In this document: one piece after another, positions 57,840 through 64,000 of the stretch
Numbering within the stretch: position 1 is the first letter of the stretch
Layout of the letters: every line of letters begins with the position of its first letter
NCBI GenBank assembly: GCA_030539285.1
Contig: JAUNSH010000004.1
Location: 1-64,000, forward strand
Reading direction: 5' to 3'
Source of the DNA: Eubacteriales bacterium
GTDB lineage: Bacteria > Bacillota > Clostridia > Oscillospirales > Oscillospiraceae
DNA: 64,000 nt
Position numbers and translations under genes: made by a program
Notes under the pieces: generated by a model
What the model was told of the DNA's origin: nothing
Database searches by the model: none
The model's input: only the letters and a program-made list of their open reading frames with translations

Positions 57840-59258
57840 ATGAACTTGACACTCATCGGTCATGAAGACCGTTACGCTGTGGAGCAGCTGCAAATGGCGC
57901 TGTTCCCGGATAACCCGGCGGGGCAGGCGGAATCCTCCCTCCACCGGAGCAAAACCTGGCTCACCGCCACCGCGAAAATCACCCTGGGTGAAAAAACCGC
58001 TGTCGCTTCCCGCCGGTTAAAGGCGTGCGACGAAACCGTGCGTCTGAGAAGGCGGGCCTTGCAGCAGAGCTACTACCTCGCCGCCATCCAGCTGCTGCCG
58101 AAAGCCCCGGCCTGGGGCGCGCTGGCGGGAGTTCGCCCCACCAAAATTACGACAAAACACCTTCTGGAGGGCGGCACTCCAAAATCCGCCGAAAAGCTCA
58201 TGAAGGATGTGTACTACGTCACGGAGGACCGGCGGAAATTGTCGGTGGACTGTTCCCTGTCCACGGTAAACGCCGTAAAGCTCATGGAACCGGAGGACAT
58301 TTCCGTCTACGTGGGCATCCCCTTCTGCCCCACCCGCTGCACCTATTGCAGCTTCGTCAGCCGCACCATCGGCAAGAAAACCGAACTTTTGGAGCCGTAT
58401 TTGTCCGCTTTGGAGAAAGAGATCCGGGTCACGGCGGAGCTGATGAAGAAAAGCGGCAAGCACCTTCGCACCCTGTACATCGGCGGCGGCACCCCCACCA
58501 CCCTGTCCACACCACAGATGGTTCGTCTGCTGGACACCCTGCGCACCTCCTTTGATTTTAGCCGCTGCATCGAGTTCACCGTGGAGGGCGGACGCCCGGA
58601 CACTTTGGACGCGGAAAAACTCCGGGCCATCCGGGAGCACGGCGCTGACCGCATGAGCATCAACCCCCAGACCATGGAAGACCACGTCCTCCATGCCTGC
58701 GGACGGCCTCACAAGGCGGAGGATGTGGTAAGGGCCTATCAGGAAGCGGTAGACGCGGGCTTTACCGCCATCAACATGGATCTGATCGCCGGACTGCCCC
58801 AGGATGATTTCGACGGCTTCCGCCGCTCTTTGGATACCGTCGCCGCCCTGAGCCCCGCCAACATCACCGTCCACACCCTGGCTCTGAAAAAGGGTGCGGA
58901 TCTCTTCGAAAAGCGGGAGGGCCTGTCCACTGCCGAAGAAGTAACCCGGATGGTGGACTACGCCAATGCCACGCTGCGGGGGCTCAACTACAAGCCCTAC
59001 TACCTGTACCGGCAGAAATATATGTCCGGCAGCTTTGAAAACGTGGGCTGGAGCCGGGACGGTTTGGACTGCCTGTACAATATTTATATGATGGAGGAGC
59101 TGCACACCATCGTCTCTCTGGGCGGCGGGGGCATGAACAAGGTCAACCTCCCCGACGGCACCCTCCAGCGCTTCCACAACCCCAAATTCCCGGAACAGTA
59201 CATCGAAATGATCGATTCTGTGTGTCAGCAGAAGGAAGAACTGTTCGCGCTTATGTAA
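57840..59258 (+). CDS. hemZ: Coproporphyrinogen dehydrogenase HemZ (radical SAM)
   Basis: HemN-type radical SAM protein of the HemZ branch, 472 residues. The SAM cluster motif is CPTRCTYC in GIPFCPTRCTYCSFVS (about residues 168-183), and LYIGGGTPTTLS is the glycine-rich motif. HemZ is found in Clostridia that may lack a full haem pathway, so the true substrate can differ. GAGGA lies seven bases before the ATG at 57840; the frame is open upstream. Confidence 0.93.
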   Translation: MNLTLIGHEDRYAVEQLQMALFPDNPAGQAESSLHRSKTWLTATAKITLGEKTAVASRRLKACDETVRLRRRALQQSYYLAAIQLLPKAPAWGALAGVRPTKITTKHLLEGGTPKSAEKLMKDVYYVTEDRRKLSVDCSLSTVNAVKLMEPEDISVYVGIPFCPTRCTYCSFVSRTIGKKTELLEPYLSALEKEIRVTAELMKKSGKHLRTLYIGGGTPTTLSTPQMVRLLDTLRTSFDFSRCIEFTVEGGRPDTLDAEKLRAIREHGADRMSINPQTMEDHVLHACGRPHKAEDVVRAYQEAVDAGFTAINMDLIAGLPQDDFDGFRRSLDTVAALSPANITVHTLALKKGADLFEKREGLSTAEEVTRMVDYANATLRGLNYKPYYLYRQKYMSGSFENVGWSRDGLDCLYNIYMMEELHTIVSLGGGGMNKVNLPDGTLQRFHNPKFPEQYIEMIDSVCQQKEELFALM

Positions 59259-59265
59259 CGCCACT

Positions 59266-59354
59266 GTAGGGGCGGGTCACCGACCCGCCCGACCGCGAAG
59301 CGGAATCGTGAAAAAGCGGCTTCGCCGACGGGCGGGTCACTGACCCGCCCCTAC
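59266..59354. repeat. Intergenic repeat family D, copy 2
   Basis: An 89-bp element with GTAGGGGCGGGTCACCGACC at one end and GGGTCACTGACCCGCCCCTAC-like sequence at the other, with an inner palindrome around GCGAAGC and GCTTCGC. Confidence 0.82.
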
Positions 59355-59385
59355 AAATCACTTTTTCTCTGAAAGGTTGTTTTCA

Positions 59386-60702
59386 TTGGACACTTTGATT
59401 TCCAACGTCACCGCCGTGACCATGAACCCCCGGATGGAGGTCATTTTCGGCGCGTACATCGGCATCGACGGCGGCAAGATCGTCTCCATCAGCAAATCCG
59501 CTCCCGCCCAGCCGCCCAAAACCATCATTGACGGTACCGGCATGGTTGCCATCCCCGGCCTTGTGAACTGCCACACCCATCTGGCCACTGCCGGGCTTCG
59601 CAGCTACACCGACGATTTGGGCAATACGGAAGCCTTGCAGGCACTGCTGCAAAAGGAAGCCAAAATGGACTCCCGCAGTGCAAAAGCCGCCGCATTGCTT
59701 GCCATCGCCGAGTGTCTGCGCTTCGGCATCACCTCCGTCTCTGACCTGTACTACTACCCCAACGCCACCGCCGAAGCCGTGGCCCAGTCCGGTATCAAGG
59801 CCAATCTGGCGCTGAGCAGCTACCGCTTCATCGATCCCAACGAGGACTTCGACTTTGAAACCGACGAACAGTGTCAGGAGCTTGTCCGGGTGGTGGACAA
59901 GTGGAACGGCTTTGACGAAGGGCGCATCAAAATCGACGCGGGCATCTACGCCGAGTACACCAGCAACTACCGTCTCTGGGAAGGGCTGGCAGGCTACGCT
60001 TCCGAGCAGGGCATCGGGATGCAGCTGCACCTGGCGGAGACCAAAGGCGAGGTGGAGTCCTGTCTCGACCGAACCGGCATGGGCCCGGGAGAGCTGCTGA
60101 ACTGCCATAATCTGTTCTGCGTCCCCGCCACTGCCGCAGGCTGTACATATCTGGAACCCCACGAGCGTAAACTGTTAGGGAAAAAGCACGTCACTGCCGT
60201 GGCAACTCCCGTGGCCGCCTACAAGTCCGGCCAGGCATCCACCCCCATTCTGGAATCCGTGAAGGCCGGCATGAACGTGGCCCTGGGCACCGGCGGTGCC
60301 ATCGAGTGCGGCAATCTCGATCTGTTCGAGGTCATGCGCTTTGCCGCCATGGATGCCCGGAAGGAAAGCGGTGACAGTGCCGCCCTCCCCGCCTCCGCCG
60401 CCCTGATGATGGCCACCGTCACCGGCGCGCAGGCTCAGGGCCGAAGCGCGGAATGCGGTATGCTGAAAGAGGGCATGGACGCGGACATCGTCCTCGTTGA
60501 CTTCACCGCCCCCCACCTGATGCCCTGCCACAACGTCCTCAACGGCCTGCTCTGGTCTGCCAAGGGCGGCGACGTGGCCATGACCATGGTCCGGGGCAAG
60601 ATCCTCTATCAAAACGGCACCTTCCCCACTATTGACTTAAAAGAAGTGGTGGAGGAACTGACCACCTACGCCATCCCCAAACTGTTTGAAGAAACGAAAT
60701 AA
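59386..60702 (+). CDS. Amidohydrolase family protein with altered active site
   Basis: A 438-residue protein of the MtaD/SsnA-like amidohydrolase family. The first metal motif VNCHTHLATAG and the LHLAETKGE motif are present. However, where MtaD-type enzymes have GTDG with the catalytic Asp, this has VALGTGGAIECGNLDL, and the usual VHNPxSN segment is replaced (VATPVAAYKSGQ). The deaminase chemistry may thus be lost or changed. Start is probably TTG at 59386, because GAAAGG lies nine bases before it; a TTG at 59377 abuts that site. It is followed by a SpoVB-like gene. Confidence 0.82.
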   Translation: MDTLISNVTAVTMNPRMEVIFGAYIGIDGGKIVSISKSAPAQPPKTIIDGTGMVAIPGLVNCHTHLATAGLRSYTDDLGNTEALQALLQKEAKMDSRSAKAAALLAIAECLRFGITSVSDLYYYPNATAEAVAQSGIKANLALSSYRFIDPNEDFDFETDEQCQELVRVVDKWNGFDEGRIKIDAGIYAEYTSNYRLWEGLAGYASEQGIGMQLHLAETKGEVESCLDRTGMGPGELLNCHNLFCVPATAAGCTYLEPHERKLLGKKHVTAVATPVAAYKSGQASTPILESVKAGMNVALGTGGAIECGNLDLFEVMRFAAMDARKESGDSAALPASAALMMATVTGAQAQGRSAECGMLKEGMDADIVLVDFTAPHLMPCHNVLNGLLWSAKGGDVAMTMVRGKILYQNGTFPTIDLKEVVEELTTYAIPKLFEETK

Positions 60703-60713
60703 CTCCGTCTTGA

Positions 60714-60741
60714 TATCTTGTATCTCGTATCTTGTATCTTT
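60714..60741. repeat. 7-bp tandem repeat upstream of the SpoVB-like gene
   Basis: Four units of TATCTTG / TATCTCG / TATCTTG / TATCTTT, ending about 24 bases before the start codon at 60765. Confidence 0.85.
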
Positions 60742-60764
60742 TCTCTCCCGAAAGGACGTTTTTC

Positions 60765-62360
60765 ATGTCTGACGCTCAGAAAAAACAGAATTTTCTCCAC
60801 GGCACCGCTCTGCTTGCCATGGCTACCGCCATTGTCAAGGTCATCGGCGCCCTGTATAAGATCCCCCTGAATGCCATCATCGGCTCTCAGGGCTTCGGCT
60901 ATTTCAATACAGCCTACGATATTTATAATGTGCTGCTGATGATCTCCACGGCGGGCCTGCCCGTGGCCATGAGCCGGATGATCTCTCAGGCCAGCTCCTT
61001 AAAGCACTACAATCAGGTGCGCCGGATCTACCACACCGCCCGGGGCATTTTCCTCGGCCTTGGCATCACAGGCTCCCTGCTGATGACGGTGTTCTGCCGG
61101 CAGCTGGCCCAGTTCCAGAACCAGCCTGATGCCTGGGCTGCCATCGGCTGTCTCGGCCCCTGTGTGCTTCTCATCTGCATTATGAGCACCTTCCGGGGCT
61201 TCTTCCAGGGCCAAAGCAACATGATCCCCACCTCCATCTCTCAGGTCATTGAGGCGGTGGTGAAGCTGATCGTGGGCATGGTCGCCGCCCTGCTCCTGCT
61301 GAAAACCACCGGCAGCGTGCCGCTGGCCGCGGGCGGCGCGATTTTGGGTGTCACCGCCAGCTGTCTGGTGTCCTCCATCTACCTGTATTTCTGCTTCCAC
61401 AAGAGCTACGCCATCCTGCCGGTGACCACCGAAGAGCCGCGTTCCTACGCTGACACAGCCAAGGGCCTGATGATGATCGCCGTGCCCATCACCGTTGGTT
61501 CCGCTATTTTGCAGTTCTTCACCATGATGGAGACGAAGATCTACATGGGCCAGCTGCTGAATCTGGGCTACACCCAGGCCGCCGCCGACACCATGCGGGG
61601 CATCTACGGCATGTGTCTGACCATCTTCAATATGCCCTGCGCCTTCATCACCCCCATCACCATCAGCGTCATTCCCGCCATTACCGCCCAGCTGACCCTG
61701 TGCAACAACGCCGAAGCCAAGAGCACCGAGGAGTCCGCCGTGCGCATCACGGGCCTGATCTCCATGCCCTGCGCCTTTGGCCTTGCGGTGCTGGCCCGGC
61801 CCGTTACCGCATTGCTTGGTCGCTATTCGGGAGCCGATCTGGATCTTGCGACCCGGCTCATGTTCGTGTTTGCCATCGCCATCGCGTTTAACGCTACGGT
61901 CATGGTCACCACCGCCATCATGCAGGCCCACGGCCACGCCGGCCGGCCGGTGGTGAATATGCTGGTCGGCGGCGTGCTGAACCTGATCGCCGTGTATATC
62001 CTCACCGGCAATCCCCACATCAACATCCTGGGCACTCCCATCGGCATTCTGGTGTGCTATGTGTCCATCAGCATTCTGAACCTGTACTCCCTGCGCACCC
62101 TGCTGAAAAATCCTCCCGCAGTGCTGAAAAACCTGCTGCGCCCCTTCCTGTCCGCCGCCATTATGGGCGTGGTGGTCTACGGCAGCTACCGGGGTCTGAT
62201 CGCGCTGGGCCTGACCAGCCGCCTGATGCTGTGTGCCCTGCCCGTGATCATCGGTGTATGCGTATACGCTTTTGCCGCCGTCAGGCTGAAGGCCATCACC
62301 CGGGCCGACTGCCTGCTCCTGCCCAAGGGCGCTAAAATCGCGAAACTTCTGAAATTGTGA
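60765..62360 (+). CDS. SpoVB/MurJ-like polysaccharide or lipid II flippase
   Basis: A 531-residue MOP-superfamily flippase with about 14 hydrophobic helices. The N-terminal segment LLAMATAIVKVIGALYKIPL and NAIIGSQGFGYFNTAYDIYN is typical of the SpoVB/YabM/YtgP group. Members flip lipid-linked wall precursors; some are needed for spore cortex. It lies upstream of hup and rqcP, as yabM-like genes do. AAAGGA precedes the ATG at 60765, and a tandem repeat lies in the leader. Confidence 0.88.
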   Translation: MSDAQKKQNFLHGTALLAMATAIVKVIGALYKIPLNAIIGSQGFGYFNTAYDIYNVLLMISTAGLPVAMSRMISQASSLKHYNQVRRIYHTARGIFLGLGITGSLLMTVFCRQLAQFQNQPDAWAAIGCLGPCVLLICIMSTFRGFFQGQSNMIPTSISQVIEAVVKLIVGMVAALLLLKTTGSVPLAAGGAILGVTASCLVSSIYLYFCFHKSYAILPVTTEEPRSYADTAKGLMMIAVPITVGSAILQFFTMMETKIYMGQLLNLGYTQAAADTMRGIYGMCLTIFNMPCAFITPITISVIPAITAQLTLCNNAEAKSTEESAVRITGLISMPCAFGLAVLARPVTALLGRYSGADLDLATRLMFVFAIAIAFNATVMVTTAIMQAHGHAGRPVVNMLVGGVLNLIAVYILTGNPHINILGTPIGILVCYVSISILNLYSLRTLLKNPPAVLKNLLRPFLSAAIMGVVVYGSYRGLIALGLTSRLMLCALPVIIGVCVYAFAAVRLKAITRADCLLLPKGAKIAKLLKL

Positions 62361-62444
62361 GAGATCCTGCAAAAATATCTTGCATTTTTCGGGAAGTTAT
62401 GTTAAGCTATTGACGATTTTTCCGTAGAAAAGAGGATTCATCTT

Positions 62445-62720
62445 ATGAATAAAACTGAATTGATCTCCGCCTGTGCCGAGAGCACCGGCCTGTCCAAGAA
62501 GGACTCCGAGCGGGTCCTGAACGCCGCTATCGACACCATCACCGCCGCCCTCGTGAAGGGTGAGAAGGTGCAGATCTCCGGCTTCGGCATTTTCGAGACC
62601 AAGGACCGGGAGGCCCGCATCGGCCGCAACCCCCACACCAAGGAGACCATCGAGATCCCCGCTACCCGGGTGCCCGGCTTCAAGGCCAGCAAGGCGCTGA
62701 AGGACAGCGTCGCCAAGTAA
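62445..62720 (+). CDS. hup: HU family DNA-binding protein
   Basis: Histone-like nucleoid protein, 91 residues. It opens MNKTELISACAESTGLSKKD and has the DNA-binding arm GREARIGRNPHTKETI-like segment (here DREARIGRNPHTKETIEIP). A possible promoter TTGCAT, 17 bases, TAAGCT lies at 62379-62407. GAGGATTC precedes the ATG. Confidence 0.97.
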   Translation: MNKTELISACAESTGLSKKDSERVLNAAIDTITAALVKGEKVQISGFGIFETKDREARIGRNPHTKETIEIPATRVPGFKASKALKDSVAK

Positions 62721-62723
62721 GCC

Positions 62724-62963
62724 ATGCGTCTGGATAAATTTCTGAAGGTCTCCCGGCTGATCAAGCGCCGCACCGTGGCCAACGAAGCCTGCGACAATGG
62801 GCGCATCAGCGTCAATGGCCGGGTGGTCAAAGCCAGCTATGACGTAAAGGTTGGCGACCGCATCGAGATCTCCATGGGCGCCCGCACCGTGGCCGTGGAG
62901 GTTCTGGAAGTTTCCGACAACGTCCGCAAGGACGATGCCGCCGGAATGTACAAGGAAATCTGA
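62724..62963 (+). CDS. rqcP: RNA-binding S4 domain protein RqcP (YabO-like)
   Basis: A 79-residue single S4 domain, MRLDKFLKVSRLIKRRTVAN, the size and sequence of RqcP, which helps ribosome-associated quality control add C-terminal Ala tails with RqcH. It starts three bases after hup. In many Clostridia the next genes are yabP, yabQ and divIC; here tRNA genes follow instead. Confidence 0.93.
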   Translation: MRLDKFLKVSRLIKRRTVANEACDNGRISVNGRVVKASYDVKVGDRIEISMGARTVAVEVLEVSDNVRKDDAAGMYKEI

Positions 62964-63041
62964 CTGTTCCCCGGGAGACGGCAGTCTCCCGGGCCTTTGC
63001 CCTCCGAGTTACATTTTCTTTCCAACGGGTAAAGAATTTTC

Positions 63042-63070
63042 TTGACAGACTGCGGAATCGATGCTATAAT
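63042..63070 (+). promoter_or_regulatory. tRNA operon promoter
   Basis: Fully consensus TTGACA, 17 bases, TATAAT, about 33 bases upstream of the first tRNA gene. Confidence 0.9.
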
Positions 63071-63103
63071 GTCCTGCGTGGTGACGAGTTCACCTTCCTT
63101 TAC

Positions 63104-63180
63104 GGGCCTTTAGCTCAGTTGGTTAGAGCCTCCGGCTCATAACCGGATAGTCCCGGGTTCGAGTCCCTGAAGGCCCACCA
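63104..63180 (+). tRNA. tRNA with CAU anticodon (probably Ile2, possibly Met)
   Basis: A 77-base gene ending in an encoded CCA. Acceptor stem GGGCCTT / AAGGCCC, D-arm GCTC / GAGC, anticodon stem TCCGG / CCGGA with loop CTCATAA, and a T-arm with one mismatch in an otherwise normal stem. The GGnCCTTTAGCTCAGTTGG opening resembles Firmicute tRNA-Ile2, where lysidine changes the CAU reading, more than elongator tRNA-Met. Confidence 0.95.
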
Positions 63181-63215
63181 AGAAGTCCAGGCCTTCGCCT
63201 TTTTAATCATATATA

Positions 63216-63290
<75 letters not shown>

Positions 63291-63291
<1 letters not shown>

Positions 63292-63332
63292 AATCGGAAA
63301 TTTGCTTTTAACTAAGCAAATTTCCGATTTTT
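63291..63332 (+). terminator. tRNA operon terminator
   Basis: Perfect 18-bp stem with arms beginning AAAATCGGAAATTTGC and a TTAACT loop, followed by T and G. The first base of the left arm is the last base of the tRNA-Trp CCA. Confidence 0.9.
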
Positions 63333-63592
63333 GTTATGCAAAAAGTTGGGTTTATGATTTTCCGCATAGAGAAAAAACGGTTCTGAGCCTACGGTCTCGA
63401 CAAAAGGAGAAATTTCTATGCGTACGTAATGCAAAACTATGCGGCGTGGTTTTTCCTTTCCTGACCGCGCGGGAGGACAACAGCAGTAAAGGAATCCCCG
63501 CCAAAGGCTTTTCCCTTATTAACCGTTCCACGCTCTTGGATATCCGGATAGCACGCGGTCCTGCCCTTCCTCCGCGTCGGCCGGTGCTGCCC

Positions 63593-64000
63593 TCATCTTT
63601 GCAGAACATCCCGGATATGGGCCTGTATTTTCTCAGCCAGCCGGTCGTGCTGCTCCAGTTCCTCCGGCTCCAGGGCCGCCAACCGGGCAGCTTCATAGTC
63701 CCGCCGGGCAAGCTCCAGGTCCGCCAGCACAGGCTTTGCCGCCTCCGGGAAGGAGATATCCATTCGCCTGACCTGCTCTTTTCCCTTCCGAATATCCATG
63801 ATCCTGACCAGACCCCGGCCTGTCAGCTTTTGCAGAGACAGGGAAAAAGCGCTCCGGGGCAGATTGGCAAAATCCGCCGCCTCCCGGCGGGTGGGCTGGA
63901 AATCCAGCTCCCACAGGGCCAGCAAAAGCTTGGCATCGGGCAAGGCCAGATCGTTTTTCAGCGCAGCGGTTTCCAGATACCGATCCAGCAGCTTTCGCTC
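63593..64000 (-). CDS. MarR-type winged-helix regulator, partial at right window edge
   Basis: The minus-strand frame is open to the window end, so the N-terminus lies outside. The visible about 135 residues include LPDAKLLLALWELDFQPTRREA, a recognition helix region NLPRSAFSLSLQKLTGRGL, a wing (DIRKGKEQVRRMDIS) and a C-terminal helix rich in Glu and Leu, the plan of MarR-family repressors. Targets unknown. The 258 bases between it and the tRNA terminator hold no gene that I can see. Confidence 0.75.
   Translation of the reverse strand, partial: ERKLLDRYLETAALKNDLALPDAKLLLALWELDFQPTRREAADFANLPRSAFSLSLQKLTGRGLVRIMDIRKGKEQVRRMDISFPEAAKPVLADLELARRDYEAARLAALEPEELEQHDRLAEKIQAHIRDVLQR

Overview
The window reads as a chromosomal segment of a GC-rich anaerobic Firmicute of the class Clostridia, most likely Oscillospirales. 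Reasons: Firmicute gene orders (greA-lysS, ftsEX with PcsB-like hydrolases and a CtpA protease, infC-rpmI-rplT, spoVB-like/hup/rqcP), strong AGGAGG-type ribosome binding sites, many perfect 17-nt-spaced sigma-A promoters, hemZ, YtvI and SpoVB-like proteins of spore formers, and oxygen-sensitive enzymes throughout. Nothing looks like a prophage, IS element or CRISPR array. The accessory material is a metabolic island plus several families of short palindromic intergenic repeats.

Layout. 1-6.5 kb: greA-lysS, an SdpR/SdpI-like autorepressor and membrane protein pair with two visible operators, and divergently larE-larB-larC for nickel-pincer cofactor synthesis without larA. 6.6-12 kb: a minus-strand division/cell-wall operon ftsE-ftsX, two PcsB/EnvC-like M23 hydrolases and ctpA. 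12-16 kb: a PucR/CdaR-type regulator, an RsuA-like pseudouridine synthase, a DUF4830 protein and an FMN riboswitch controlling ribU. 16-24 kb: proline (proB-proA-proC plus an Fe-S aldo/keto reductase) and serine (serC-serA) biosynthesis, an ApgM-type phosphomutase and a HIT protein. 24.8-29.4 kb: a TrpXYZ-like ABC importer and a ROK-like protein.

29.7-46 kb is the most interesting region, a molybdenum-enzyme island. It holds a MocA-like nucleotidyltransferase fused to a ModE-type DNA-binding domain, a histidine phosphatase, XdhC, a MoeA-like protein, ModABC and a Crp/Fnr regulator. Opposite these lies a minus-strand operon: a small protein of unknown function, a single-chain MOP/AOR-type aldehyde oxidoreductase, a dicluster/CCG redox protein, a zinc-ribbon protein, a methyltransferase, a C_GCAxxG_C_C protein, a radical SAM protein and an AMP-dependent CoA ligase. 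I recall a similar set around DVU_1551-DVU_1559 of Desulfovibrio vulgaris; its pathway is, as far as I know, uncharacterised. A ModE-box-like sequence before modA suggests the fusion protein regulates molybdate uptake.

46-64 kb returns to housekeeping genes: a TylF-like methyltransferase, a RluA-type synthase, rplT-rpmI-infC (infC appears to start at AUC), an ACT-less aspartokinase beside a PheB-type ACT protein, ytvI, recJ, rel, dtd, an MBL hydrolase, hemZ, a divergent amidohydrolase, a SpoVB-like flippase, hup, rqcP, two tRNA genes (CAU and Trp) and a partial MarR regulator at the right edge. Repeat families called A to D here occupy many of the intergenic gaps.
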